From positions 62,001-126,000 of the forward strand of contig NZ_LBMU02000027.1 of the NCBI RefSeq assembly GCF_001005085.2: 64,000 nucleotides of DNA. The letters are read 5' to 3'. This DNA is from Streptomyces humi (GTDB lineage: Bacteria; Actinomycetota; Actinomycetes; Streptomycetales; Streptomycetaceae). Positions 1 to 7,761 of this stretch are shown piece by piece. The translations under genes and the position numbers were made by a program. The notes below the pieces were generated by a model. The model saw only the letters and a program-made list of their open reading frames with translations, searched no databases and had not been told where the DNA came from. The first letter of the stretch is position 1. Each line of letters starts with the position of its first letter.

Positions 1-196
1 GCCCAGCCGGGCCCACGCGGAACCCCCGCCGGCGGCGGCGCCGACGGCGCCGTCCGCGGTGTCGGCGGTGTCGTTCTCGAAGCTCCACCCGAAGAGGTCA
101 CCGTAGAACCGCTTGCCCGCCTCGACGTCGGGAAGCTGGACGTCCACCCAGCACGGGACGCCCTCCGCGTACGCGGCTGCCCTGTTTTCGGCCATG
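1..196 (-). CDS. VOC (glyoxalase-fold) family protein, N-terminal part only
   Basis: The first 65 codons of a gene that leaves the window on the left. The start ATG gives MAENRAAAYAEG followed by CWVDVQLPDVEAGKRFYGDLFGW. The W-x-D-V-Q-x-x-D followed by the A-x-x-FY-x-x-L-F-GW pattern is the first beta-alpha unit of vicinal-oxygen-chelate proteins (glyoxalase I, bleomycin resistance, dioxygenases). It matches the large Streptomyces set of two-module VOC proteins of unknown substrate. The metal ligands and the second module lie outside the window, so no reaction can be assigned. It is divergent from the TetR gene to its right. Confidence 0.75.
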
Positions 197-355
197 TCGT
201 CAAAGTAACCGCCCCGCCCGCACCCCGCAGACCGGCCGCACCCGCCCGGAGTGACCGGGGCGTTCCCGCCCGTTTCCGTTCCGGGCAGACTCCCTCTACA
301 CCCGCGCACCCCATTTGCAGTCGGCCGAATCGCGCTCGGATCACCCCTCGGTAAG

Positions 356-370
356 CTGACGGCATGACAG
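356..370. promoter_or_regulatory. Degenerate operator-like site overlapping the TetR start
   Basis: CTGACGGCATGACAG has a perfect left half-site of the CTGACG-N3-CGTCAG palindrome found before catabolic genes in this window, but only 4 of 6 matches in the right half. It overlaps the ATG of the TetR gene, where an autoregulatory site could lie. It may be chance. Confidence 0.25.
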
Positions 371-1011
371 GACAAGTGCGTACCGTCGACGGCCGCGTGG
401 CCGGTCGGCGTGGGCAGGCGACCCGGCAGAAACTGCTCGACTGCCTCAGCGAGATGCTCAGCTCCTCCCCGTACCGGGACGTCAAGGTCATCGATGTCGC
501 CCGGAAGGCGGGGACTTCGCCCGCGACCTTCTACCAGTACTTCCCGGACGTCGAGGGCGCCGTCCTGGAGATCGCCGAGCAAATGGCCACCGAGGGCGGC
601 CAGTTGACGGAACTGCTGGCGGGGCGCTCCTGGGTCGGCAAGGCCGGCTGGGCGACCGCGCAGGAACTCGTGGACGGTTTCCTGGAGTTCTGGCGGAAGA
701 ACGACGCGATCCTGCGCGTGGTCGACCTCGGTGCCGCCGAAGGGGACAAACGGTTCTACAAGATCCGGATGAAGATCCTCAACTCGGTGAACAACTCCCT
801 GACCGACTCCATCGCGGAGTTGCAGTCCAAGGGCAGGGTCGACAAGGACGTGAACCCGGCGGCGGTCGCCGGTTCGCTGGTCGCGATGCTCGCGGCCGTC
901 GCCGCGCACCAGAAGGGGTTCCAGAGCTGGGGCGTGAAGCAGGCCGAACTGAAGCCGAACCTGGCGCTGTTGGTGCACCTGGGCGTGACCGGGAAGAAGC
1001 CCACGAAGTAA
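364..1011 (+). CDS. TetR family transcriptional regulator
   Basis: A 215-residue DNA-binding repressor of the usual TetR length. Residues about 22-65 hold the N-terminal three-helix domain, with VIDVARKAGTSPATFYQYF as the helix-turn-helix followed by the conserved F-x-x-V-E-G/A-hinge. The rest is a helical ligand domain with no close resemblance I can name. The short polar N-terminus precedes the domain, so the ATG chosen is reasonable, although no strong ribosome binding site is visible. It stands alone, convergent with the Lrp gene across a strong hairpin. Because nine near-identical palindromes precede acyl-CoA genes to the right and a degenerate copy overlaps this start, it is one candidate for the regulator of those genes; that is inference only. 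Confidence 0.9.
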   Translation: MTGQVRTVDGRVAGRRGQATRQKLLDCLSEMLSSSPYRDVKVIDVARKAGTSPATFYQYFPDVEGAVLEIAEQMATEGGQLTELLAGRSWVGKAGWATAQELVDGFLEFWRKNDAILRVVDLGAAEGDKRFYKIRMKILNSVNNSLTDSIAELQSKGRVDKDVNPAAVAGSLVAMLAAVAAHQKGFQSWGVKQAELKPNLALLVHLGVTGKKPTK

Positions 1012-1034
1012 CACACGCACGGGGTCCTGTCTGG

Positions 1035-1072
1035 CAGGCGGTGGTTCACGCACAGCGGTGAACCACCGCCTG
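1035..1072. terminator. Bidirectional hairpin terminator
   Basis: Perfect 15-bp arms (CAGGCGGTGGTTCAC and its complement) around an 8-nt loop lie between the convergent TetR and Lrp genes, 24 bp after one stop and 6 bp after the other. There is no T-run, as is common in Streptomyces. Confidence 0.85.
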
Positions 1073-1077
1073 TCGCC

Positions 1078-1530
1078 CTACGCGGGCAGCGGCCGGTCCC
1101 GCACCACGTGCTTCATCACCAGTGTCGAGTTCAGCCGCTGCACCCCCGGCAGGGTCGCGAGCCGTTCGTCGTAGAGCCGCTGGAAGGCGGCGAGGTCGGC
1201 GGTGGCCACCCGCAGCAGGTAGTCGGGTTCGCCGAACAGCCGCTGCGCGTCCAGCACATGGGGGATCTCGGCGAGCGCCCGCTCGAAGTCGGCGATCGTG
1301 TCCCGGTCCTCCTGCCGCATCGACACGAACACCAGCGCCTCGAAGGTCAGCCCCACGGCCGCCGGTTCCACCACCGCCCGGTACCCGCTGATCGCCCCCG
1401 TCCGCTCCAGCTCGCGCAGCCGGCGGTGGCAGGGCGAGACGCTCAGCCGCACCCGCCCGGCCAGTTCGGTCACGGTCAGCCGCCCGTCCTGCTGGAGCTC
1501 GGCAAGGATTTTCCGGTCCATGTCGTCCAT
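1078..1530 (-). CDS. Lrp/AsnC family transcriptional regulator
   Basis: A 150-residue regulator of the feast/famine family. Residues 4-60 form the AsnC-type winged HTH (MDRKILAELQQDGRLTVTEL, then LSVSPCHRRLRELERTGAI), and residues about 70-145 form the RAM ligand-binding/oligomerisation domain that normally senses amino acids. A second in-frame ATG three codons downstream is an equally good start. The gene diverges from a LysE-type exporter 82 bp away, a classic arrangement in which the Lrp protein controls the exporter in response to its amino-acid substrate; that control is inferred from layout. Confidence 0.93.
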   Translation of the reverse strand: MDDMDRKILAELQQDGRLTVTELAGRVRLSVSPCHRRLRELERTGAISGYRAVVEPAAVGLTFEALVFVSMRQEDRDTIADFERALAEIPHVLDAQRLFGEPDYLLRVATADLAAFQRLYDERLATLPGVQRLNSTLVMKHVVRDRPLPA

Positions 1531-1612
1531 GGGGAAGATTCTCCCCCAGAATCAGCACTGACGAGCAAATTTTGACAACACTTTCGGGCAGAACATGCCT
1601 AATGTCCCCTCC

Positions 1613-2371
1613 ATGGACCTCACACCCCTGCTCTCCTTCCTCGCCGTCGACCTGCTGCTGGTCTGCGTCCCGGGCGCCGACTGGGCGTACGTGATCGCCG
1701 CCGGGGTGCGCGGCCGCCCGGTGGGACGGGCGGTGGCCGGCCTGGTCGCCGGGTACGCGCTGCACACGGCGCTGGCGGTCGCGGGGCTCGCGGTGCTGGT
1801 GGCGGGGTCGCCGCGGCTGCTGACGGCGCTCACGGTGGCGGGCGCCGGCTACCTGCTGTGGCTGGGCTGGAGCGTGCTGCGCCACCCGGCGGTACCGAGG
1901 GCGGCGGACGCCGACGCGGACACGGCACCGAAGACCGGGCGGGGCGGCGGAGCCGAGGTCGGGCGGACCGCCGGGACTGGTGGCGGCCATGCCGCCGGGG
2001 CCGGTGGCGGCCGGAGCGCCGGGACGGAGGGTGGAGCCGGTGGCGGCCGGAGCGCCGGGGCGGAGGGTGGAGCCGGTGGCTTCTGGCGGGGGGCGGCGAT
2101 CAGCGGGCTGAACCCCAAGGGGCTGCTGCTCTACCTCTCCGTGCTCCCCCAGTTCCTGGTGACCGACGGCGCCCACGCCCGGGTGGCGGCCCAGACGGCC
2201 CTGCTCGGCGCCCTCCACATGGCGTGCTGCGCCGCCGTCTACCTGACCGTCGGCGTCCTGGCCCGCCGCCTGCTCGCCGCCCGCCCGAGGGCGGCCCGTG
2301 CGGTGACCCGCACCTCGGGGGCGGCCATGCTGGGCATCGGCGCACTCCTCCTCGCCCAGCACGCGCTGTGA
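1613..2371 (+). CDS. LysE/RhtB family amino-acid exporter with glycine-rich insertion
   Basis: A membrane exporter of the LysE superfamily, 252 residues, about 45 longer than typical. The N-terminal half has the family pattern (LVCVPGADWAYVIAAGVRGR, then helices 2 and 3 ending LLWLGWSVLRHP). The C-terminal half resumes at FWRGAAISGLNPKGLLLYL and continues with three more helices. Between helices 3 and 4, residues about 93-155 are a Gly/Ala/Arg/Glu-rich low-complexity stretch built from a duplicated 36-bp unit. I chose the ATG six codons downstream of the longest ORF start because MDLTPLLSFL starts the first helix. Divergent from an Lrp regulator, which suggests regulated amino-acid efflux. 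The insertion is in a loop and should not prevent folding. Confidence 0.88.
   Translation: MDLTPLLSFLAVDLLLVCVPGADWAYVIAAGVRGRPVGRAVAGLVAGYALHTALAVAGLAVLVAGSPRLLTALTVAGAGYLLWLGWSVLRHPAVPRAADADADTAPKTGRGGGAEVGRTAGTGGGHAAGAGGGRSAGTEGGAGGGRSAGAEGGAGGFWRGAAISGLNPKGLLLYLSVLPQFLVTDGAHARVAAQTALLGALHMACCAAVYLTVGVLARRLLAARPRAARAVTRTSGAAMLGIGALLLAQHAL
2003..2074. repeat. 36-bp tandem duplication inside the LysE gene
   Basis: Two adjacent copies of a 36-bp unit beginning GGTGGCGGCCGGAGCGCC differ by one base. A partial copy precedes them and the first 6 bases recur after. The unit is 12 codons, so copy-number change keeps the frame. Confidence 0.9.
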
Positions 2372-2386
2372 GGCCAGGCACCGCCG

Positions 2387-2854
2387 TCACACCGTGCGGT
2401 CCAGCCGGAAGACCCTGATCTCCCGTTCCACGCGCTCCTGGTAGGCCGCGTACGGCGGCCAGAAGACCAGCAGCGCCCGCCAGGCCGCCGCCCGCTCCTC
2501 CCCCGTCAGCAGCCGGGCGGTGACCGGGATGTCCCTCCCCTTCCAGCTGATCCCGGCGTCGGGGTGCCGGAGCAGGTTGTGCGTCCAGGCGGGGTGACCG
2601 GGCCGCCCGAAGTTGGACCCGACCAGGTACCAGCCGTCGCCGTCGGGCATGCACGCGAGGGGTGTACGGCGGGGCTGCCCGCTGCGCGCCCCCGTGGAGG
2701 TGAGGACCACCCCGGGCAGCATCCGCGCGCTGAGCAGCACCCGGCCCCCGCTGAGCCGGTGCACCGCCCGGTCCAGCGCCGGGACGACATGCGGCGCGAC
2801 CTTCGCGAACCCCCGGGTCGCGGACACCTTCTGGACCAGCCGTGTCCCGATCAC
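2387..2854 (-). CDS. Nitroreductase/deazaflavin (F420)-dependent oxidoreductase, DDN-like
   Basis: A 155-residue split-barrel protein of the deazaflavin-dependent nitroreductase family (Mycobacterium Ddn, Pfam F420H2_quin_red). Visible family marks are VVLTSTGARSGQPRRTPL in the first strands and VGSNFGRPGHPAWTHNL before the C-terminal part, the segments that contact F420. The function in Streptomyces is not established; such enzymes reduce quinones, enones or nitro compounds with F420H2. The start codon overlaps the stop of the acyl-CoA dehydrogenase gene upstream by 4 nt (ATGA), so the two are co-transcribed and translationally coupled. It probably acts on an intermediate of the same catabolic route. 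Confidence 0.9.
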   Translation of the reverse strand: MIGTRLVQKVSATRGFAKVAPHVVPALDRAVHRLSGGRVLLSARMLPGVVLTSTGARSGQPRRTPLACMPDGDGWYLVGSNFGRPGHPAWTHNLLRHPDAGISWKGRDIPVTARLLTGEERAAAWRALLVFWPPYAAYQERVEREIRVFRLDRTV

Positions 2855-4035
2855 ATCGCCACCCCCGCACCCTCGAACAGGCCGGCCCGGCCGGCCGCGT
2901 GGTCGCGCAGCCGGTGCACGGGCCCGAAGAGCAACTCGTCCCCGGCGGCCCGCTTGAAGTACAGATGCGCCTCGTGCTCCCAGGTGAACCCGATCCCGCC
3001 GTGCAACTGGATGCCCTCCCCGGCGGCGGTCCGCAGCGCCTCCAGCGCCTGCGCGAGCGCCACCCCGCCGACCCGTTCGCCGTGGGCCGTCGCCCAGGCC
3101 GCGCAGTAGGCCGCCGACCTGGCCGCGCGCACCGCCACGTACACGTCGGCCAGCCGGTGCTTGACCGCCTGGAAGGAGCCGATCGGCCGCCCGAACTGCT
3201 CGCGCTGCTTCACGTACTCGACGGTCCGTTCCAGCACCCGGCCGGCCGCCCCCACCGCCTCACCCGCGAGCACGGCGGCGGCCGCGTCCCCGAGGGCGGC
3301 GAGGGCGGGATGGATGTCGGTGTCCTCGTCGCCCAGCAACTCGGCCGGCGCGTGGCGCAGTTGGACGCGTGCCTGGCCGCGGGTCGGGTCGAGGGCGGTC
3401 CGCCGCGTCCGTACGACCCCGGGGGCGTCCCCCGCGACCAGGAAGAGCAGGACGCGTGAGCGGGCGTACCCTCCGGCGTGCGCGGGGACCAGCAGGAGCC
3501 CGGCGCTGTGGCCGTCCAGCACCTGGTCGGCCTCCCCGTACAGCCGCCAGCCCTCAGCCGTGCGCCGCGCCTGGACCCCTCCGGCCCGCCCGCCGCCGGC
3601 CCAGTCGGCGGCGGGCGGGCCGGTGAGCGCGAGGGCGGTGCCGAGCCGGGTGCCGGGGACGGCGAGCGCGGCGGTGAGACCGCCGGCCGCGATCCTGGGG
3701 AGCAGTTCGGCACGCTGGGCCCCGGTACCGAGGGCGAGCAGCAGCGGGGCGGCGAGGACGGCGGTGGCGAGGAACGGGGTGGGGGCGAGGGTACGCCCCA
3801 ACTCCTCAGCGGCCAGTGCGACTTCCGTGAGGGTGCAGCCGACGCCGCCGTACTCCTCGGGCAGCGCGAGCCCGGGCAGGCCGAGATGTTCGGCGAGGGC
3901 GGTCCACAGGCCGGGGTCATGGCCCTCCGCCCGGTCCACGGCGGCCCGTACGTCCTCCGTGCCGCAGCGTTTGTGGAGCAGTTCCCGCAGGGCGCGCCGG
4001 ATCTCGTCCTGCTCGTCGGTGAAGCGGGTGTCCAT
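2851..4035 (-). CDS. Acyl-CoA dehydrogenase (FadE type)
   Basis: A 394-residue FAD-dependent dehydrogenase that introduces a double bond alpha-beta to a CoA thioester. The N-terminal helical domain starts FTDEQDEIRRALRELL and includes LALPEEYGGVGCTLTEVALA. The C-terminal domain has REQFGRPIGSFQAVKHRLAD and EGIQLHGGIGFTWEHEAHLY, the two best-conserved blocks. The middle beta domain is divergent. I start at MDTRFTDEQ rather than 11 codons earlier because AGGAGG lies 6 nt before that ATG on the minus strand. An operator-like palindrome lies 18 bp upstream. First gene of a two-gene operon with the deazaflavin reductase; divergent from the thiolase-like gene. Confidence 0.92.
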   Translation of the reverse strand: MDTRFTDEQDEIRRALRELLHKRCGTEDVRAAVDRAEGHDPGLWTALAEHLGLPGLALPEEYGGVGCTLTEVALAAEELGRTLAPTPFLATAVLAAPLLLALGTGAQRAELLPRIAAGGLTAALAVPGTRLGTALALTGPPAADWAGGGRAGGVQARRTAEGWRLYGEADQVLDGHSAGLLLVPAHAGGYARSRVLLFLVAGDAPGVVRTRRTALDPTRGQARVQLRHAPAELLGDEDTDIHPALAALGDAAAAVLAGEAVGAAGRVLERTVEYVKQREQFGRPIGSFQAVKHRLADVYVAVRAARSAAYCAAWATAHGERVGGVALAQALEALRTAAGEGIQLHGGIGFTWEHEAHLYFKRAAGDELLFGPVHRLRDHAAGRAGLFEGAGVAM

Positions 4036-4053
4036 GACGGACCTCCTGACGAT

Positions 4054-4068
4054 CTGACGGCCCGTCAT
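4054..4068. promoter_or_regulatory. Palindromic operator, acyl-CoA dehydrogenase promoter
   Basis: CTGACGGCCCGTCAT, one mismatch from CTGACG-N3-CGTCAG, lies 18 bp before the acyl-CoA dehydrogenase start. It is the first of a set of nine similar sites in the window. Confidence 0.65.
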
Positions 4069-4114
4069 GCTAGGGGCGCCGGATGCAGATGCCCAGGGGT
4101 GGCGTACGGCCGAT

Positions 4115-4129
4115 CTGATGTACCGTCAG
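4115..4129. promoter_or_regulatory. Palindromic operator, thiolase-like gene promoter
   Basis: CTGATGTACCGTCAG, one mismatch from the shared palindrome, ends 4 bp before the ATG of the thiolase-like gene. No ribosome binding site fits between, so the transcript may be leaderless and the site may overlap its first bases. Confidence 0.65.
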
Positions 4130-4133
4130 ATTC

Positions 4134-5303
4134 ATGACTGGACCCCGCAAGGTCGCCGTGGTCGGTGTGGCCCTCTCCGACTGCGGCCGGGTGGACGACG
4201 CCACCCCGTACGCCCTGCACGCCCAGGCGGCCCGGCGCGCGCTGGCCGACGCGGGCCTCGGCCGCCGGGTGGTGGACGGCTTCGCGTCGGCGGGCCTCGG
4301 CACGCTGGCACCGGTGGAGGTGGCCGAGTACCTGGGCCTGCGCCCCACCTGGACCGACTCCACCTCCGTCGGGGGCGCCACCTGGGAGGTGATGGCGGCG
4401 CACGCGGCGGACGCGATAGCGGCGGGCCACGCCAACGCGGTACTGCTGGTGTACGGCTCGACGGCCCGCGCCGACATCAGGGCGGGCCGCCGGACCGGGA
4501 ACCTGTCCTTCGGCGCCCGCGGCCCGCTCCAGTTCGAGGTCCCCTACGGCCACACGCTGGTCGCCAAGTACGCGATGGCGGCCCGCCGCCACATGATCGA
4601 ACACGGCACCACCATCGATCAGTTGGCCGAGGTGGCGGTCCAGGCCCGGGCGAACGCGGCGCTGAACCCGGAGGCGATGTTCCGCACCCCGGTCACGGTC
4701 GACGACGTCCTGTCCGGCCCGATGATCGCCGATCCCTTCACCAAGCTGCACTGCTGCATCCGCTCCGACGGCGGCGCGGCGGTGCTGCTGGCGGCCGAGG
4801 AGTACGTGCGGGACTGCCGTACCGCCCCGGTGTGGGTGCTGGGCACGGGCGAGAGCCTGTCCCACGCCACGATGTCGGAGTGGCCCGACTTCACGGTGTC
4901 CCCGGCGGCGGTCAGCGGTGAACTGGCGTTCCGGCGGGCCGGGGTCACCCCCGCCGACATCGACTTCGCCGAGATCTACGACGCGTTCACCTACATGACG
5001 CTGGTGACGCTGGAGGACCTCGGCTTCTGCGCCAAGGGCGAAGGCGGGGCGTTCGTGGAGAAGGGGCGGCTGCGGGTGGCGGGCGGGGAGTTCCCGGTGA
5101 ACACGGACGGGGGCGGCCTCTCGGCCCAGCACCCGGGGATGCGGGGCCTGTTCCTGCTCGTGGAGGCGGTACGGCAGCTGCGCGGCGAGGCCGGTGACCG
5201 GCAGGTGCGCCGGGCGGACGGAGGGCTGCCGGAGCTGGGGGTGGCGTCGGGGACGGGGGGCTGGTTCTGCTCGTCGGGGACGGTGGTGCTGGGGCGGGGG
5301 TGA
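4134..5303 (+). CDS. Thiolase-fold lipid-transfer protein / probable acyl-CoA retro-aldolase
   Basis: A 389-residue thiolase-superfamily protein of the SCP2-thiolase/Ltp class. It begins KVAVVGVALSDCG. The segment where thiolases carry their acyl-accepting Cys reads DSTSVGGATWEVMAAH, with no Cys. The C-terminal part keeps FAEIYDAFTYMTLVTLEDLG and a GGLSAQHPGMRGLF stretch. Members lacking the Cys, such as mycobacterial Ltp2, work with a DUF35 partner as aldolases that cleave a beta-hydroxy side chain of steroid CoA esters. A DUF35 gene with the same operator lies about 4 kb away. The role as an aldolase is inferred from the missing nucleophile and the partner; the exact substrate is unknown. 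Confidence 0.85.
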   Translation: MTGPRKVAVVGVALSDCGRVDDATPYALHAQAARRALADAGLGRRVVDGFASAGLGTLAPVEVAEYLGLRPTWTDSTSVGGATWEVMAAHAADAIAAGHANAVLLVYGSTARADIRAGRRTGNLSFGARGPLQFEVPYGHTLVAKYAMAARRHMIEHGTTIDQLAEVAVQARANAALNPEAMFRTPVTVDDVLSGPMIADPFTKLHCCIRSDGGAAVLLAAEEYVRDCRTAPVWVLGTGESLSHATMSEWPDFTVSPAAVSGELAFRRAGVTPADIDFAEIYDAFTYMTLVTLEDLGFCAKGEGGAFVEKGRLRVAGGEFPVNTDGGGLSAQHPGMRGLFLLVEAVRQLRGEAGDRQVRRADGGLPELGVASGTGGWFCSSGTVVLGRG

Positions 5304-5386
5304 GCGGAACCGGCGCCCCGTCCGTATGGGGATCCGGCGTGCCGCGGCAACCTTTCCGGCCCCGGCGGCCACTGCCGTACCGGAAG

Positions 5387-5402
5387 CTTCGATGTTTCGA
5401 AG
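5387..5402. promoter_or_regulatory. Small palindrome upstream of the expansin-like gene
   Basis: CTTCGA-TGTT-TCGAAG, perfect 6-bp arms, lies 33 bp before the expansin-like start. It is in the right place for an operator or a leader hairpin; no known factor is recognised. Confidence 0.3.
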
Positions 5403-5435
5403 GACGTGCACCGCAGACCCGCGTAAGGAACCCCC

Positions 5436-6446
5436 GTGGCCTCCTCCTCACATCGCCGCCGCCCGCGGCAGGACCGGGACTTCGAATGGCGGCCGGTCCG
5501 CGGCCCGTTGCTCGCCGTGGCCGCCGTCGCCGGCGTCGCCCTGCTGGTGACGCTGGTCGTGGCGTTCCGTCCCGGCGGCCCGGGCGGCAGCGGGCAGGAC
5601 CGTGCCGTGTCCGCGTCCTCCGCGGCGACCACGGCCGGCGCGCCGGAACGGGCGTCGGCACCGTCGTCCACGTCACCCGCCTCGCCGAGGCCGTCGTCCG
5701 CCGCGCCGGCGCCCACGGCGAGCGGGCGCACCGGGGCACCGTCGGCGTCCACGGCCCCGCCGGCGGCCTCCCCGGCCCGGCAGGCGGCGCCCGGCACCGC
5801 CCGCACCCCGGCCACCACCACCGCCCCCGCGCCCGGCCGGATCCGCCCCGGCACCACCTACGACGGGGTCGCCACCTCGTACGACGTCGGCGACGGAGAC
5901 GGCGCCTGCTCCTACGGCCCGACCTCCGACGTGATGACCGCGGCGATGAACACCGCCGACTACGAGACGGCCAAGGCGTGCGGGGCGTACGTGTCCGTCC
6001 GCGCGGCGGGCGGCGCGTCGATCACGGTGCGGATCACCAACGAGTGCCCGGCGCCCTGCGCGGTGGGCCAACTGGACCTCAGCAGGCAGGCGTTCGCCAA
6101 GCTGGCGCCGATCTCGGCCGGCCGGATCGCGATCACCTGGAGCCTGCTCAGCCCGGCCGTCTCCGACACCGTCTCGATCCGCTACAAGACCGGCTCCACC
6201 CAGTACTGGTGCGGTGTCCAGGCGATCGGCCACCGCAACCCGCTGGCCCGTCTGGAGGTCCGCACCGGCGGCGGCTGGCTGGCGCTGACCCGCACCGGGT
6301 ACAACTACTTCCTCTCCGAGCAGGGCACCGGCTGCGGGAGCGAGATCCGGCTCACCGACATCTACGGCGAGCAGCTGGTCGTACCCGCCCTCGCGGTGCG
6401 CCCGGACACGGTCCAGCGGACCGGCCTCCAGTTCACCCGCCACTGA
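5436..6446 (+). CDS. Membrane-anchored expansin-like protein (EXLX1/YoaJ type)
   Basis: A 336-residue extracytoplasmic protein. A basic N-terminus is followed by one membrane segment at residues about 28-47 (LLAVAAVAGVALLVTLVVAF), a Ser/Ala/Pro/Thr linker to about residue 140, and then a double-psi beta-barrel and a carbohydrate-binding domain. Marks are GVATSYDVGDGDGACSYGP, the Cys-bracketed ITNECPAPCAVGQLDLS with the conserved Asp, and the aromatic-rich end with QYWCGVQAIGHRNPLARLEV. Bacterial expansins loosen cellulose or peptidoglycan without hydrolysis. The GTG start has AAGGAA 7 nt upstream. It stands alone, convergent with a small membrane protein. The wall-loosening role follows from the family; the actual target is unknown. 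Confidence 0.85.
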   Translation: MASSSHRRRPRQDRDFEWRPVRGPLLAVAAVAGVALLVTLVVAFRPGGPGGSGQDRAVSASSAATTAGAPERASAPSSTSPASPRPSSAAPAPTASGRTGAPSASTAPPAASPARQAAPGTARTPATTTAPAPGRIRPGTTYDGVATSYDVGDGDGACSYGPTSDVMTAAMNTADYETAKACGAYVSVRAAGGASITVRITNECPAPCAVGQLDLSRQAFAKLAPISAGRIAITWSLLSPAVSDTVSIRYKTGSTQYWCGVQAIGHRNPLARLEVRTGGGWLALTRTGYNYFLSEQGTGCGSEIRLTDIYGEQLVVPALAVRPDTVQRTGLQFTRH

Positions 6447-6467
6447 GCGGGCTGAGTGCCGAGGGCG

Positions 6468-6938
6468 CTACCCGCGCACCGGGACGACGCGGTGGCCGCC
6501 GCCGGGCTCGGGACCGTCGGTGAGGAGTCTGACGCCGATGTGGCCGCGGCGGACCGCGAACGCGGTCAGTGCCAGGGCGAGGAGGACGGCGGCGACGACC
6601 ACGCCGGCCGGCACCAGGGCGGCCTGCGGCTGCCCCGGCGGGCGGGTGCCGGCGCCCTCGTGGAGGGCGTAGCCGAGCGAGACGGCGCAGAGGATCAGCG
6701 CGAGGACACCGGCCGCCGCCCAGGCCGCGCGGACGCGCCGGGTGCGGGCGTGGTCGCGCACCTCGGCCAGGACCGGGACCGCGCAGACGGGACACTCCAG
6801 CTCGACCCGGTCCAGGCCGACGGCCGGCCGGACCAGCTGGAAGTCACGGGCGGCCCAGGTCACGGCACGCGTCCGGCGCCGTCCGGCATCGCCGCGTACG
6901 TGGCGTACGGCCACTTTCACGGTCCTGGGTCCCTTCAT
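6468..6938 (-). CDS. Small two-helix membrane protein with CPVC motif
   Basis: A 156-residue protein that I do not recognise by name. Residues 1-65 are polar and basic with a CPVC pair at about 49-52, suggesting a zinc- or redox-active knuckle. Two hydrophobic segments follow ([22 protein letters not shown] at about 70 and the [20 protein letters not shown] stretch at about 107), separated by a short loop; the C-terminus is polar. I start at MKGPRTVK, about 140 codons inside the open frame, because codon use typical of coding DNA begins there and the longer frame runs antisense through the neighbouring oxidase gene. Function unknown; common in Streptomyces. Confidence 0.65.
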   Translation of the reverse strand: MKGPRTVKVAVRHVRGDAGRRRTRAVTWAARDFQLVRPAVGLDRVELECPVCAVPVLAEVRDHARTRRVRAAWAAAGVLALILCAVSLGYALHEGAGTRPPGQPQAALVPAGVVVAAVLLALALTAFAVRRGHIGVRLLTDGPEPGGGHRVVPVRG

Positions 6939-7080
6939 GCCGGACAGTGTGCGGCCGGGGCACAGACGTTCGCAGCGGTTTGCCCGGCCGGCCCGCGCGT
7001 GCGCACTCCGGGAGACACCCGGCCGCCGTACGAGCCCCTGATGACACGGCTGCCGGAGGTGCCCGAGTGATACTCGGCAC

Positions 7081-7752
7081 ATGGCAGCAACGGATCTCCA
7101 CACGCTCCTGAAATCGCTCCGCGTCTGGTCCCCCGAGAAAACCGACCTACGGCCGTTCGACCCGGCGGCCGCTCCCGACGCCCCGCTCCCGCTCTTCACC
7201 ACGTGGTTCGCGGAGGCGGTGGCGGCCGGGCAGCCGGAGCCGCACACCGTGTCGCTGGCGACGACGGACGCGGAGGGCCGGGCGGACGTACGGATCGTGA
7301 TGCTGCACGGCGCCGACGCCGGCGGCTGGTCCTTCGCCTCGCACGTGACCAGCCGCAAGGGGCACCAGCTGAACGCGCGCCCGTACGCGGCCCTGGTCTT
7401 CTACTGGCCGGTGCTGGGCCGCCAGGTCCGGCTCCGGGGCCCGGTCACCGCCGCCCCGTCCGAGGAGAGCCAGGCGGATCTGCACGCCCGCTCGACGGGT
7501 GCCCTGGCCGCCGCGCTCACCGGCCTCCAGAGCGGGAGGCTGTCCTCGCTGGCGGAGCTGCGCGAGGCGTCCGAGGCGGCCTGGGAACGCGCCCGCGCCG
7601 ACCCCGGCGCACTCTCCCCGACCTGGACCCTGTACCACCTGCGCCCGGAGGAGGCCGAGTTCTTCCAGGGCGACCCGGAACGCCGGCACGTACGCCTGCG
7701 GTACGCCGCGCGGCCGGACGGCGGCTGGGACAGGCAGCTGCTGTGGCCGTAG
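7081..7752 (+). CDS. Pyridoxamine 5'-phosphate oxidase family protein (PdxH paralogue)
   Basis: A 223-residue split-barrel flavoprotein resembling PdxH in both halves: [19 protein letters not shown] and the [19 protein letters not shown] block bind FMN in PdxH, and the C-terminus WDRQLLWP imitates the PdxH dimerisation tail. A more canonical pdxH is also present in this window near 50 kb, and this copy differs from it at most positions, so it probably has another flavin or substrate preference. Many Streptomyces carry such second copies annotated only by family. It is preceded by a divergent small membrane protein and convergent with a GNAT. Confidence 0.82.
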   Translation: MAATDLHTLLKSLRVWSPEKTDLRPFDPAAAPDAPLPLFTTWFAEAVAAGQPEPHTVSLATTDAEGRADVRIVMLHGADAGGWSFASHVTSRKGHQLNARPYAALVFYWPVLGRQVRLRGPVTAAPSEESQADLHARSTGALAAALTGLQSGRLSSLAELREASEAAWERARADPGALSPTWTLYHLRPEEAEFFQGDPERRHVRLRYAARPDGGWDRQLLWP

Positions 7753-7761
7753 GCCGGGCCG

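Noticed and set aside
5304-5435. Riboswitch (ydaO type) in the expansin leader
   Set aside because: Leader of 132 bp lacks the conserved elements I know; only a small palindrome is visible.
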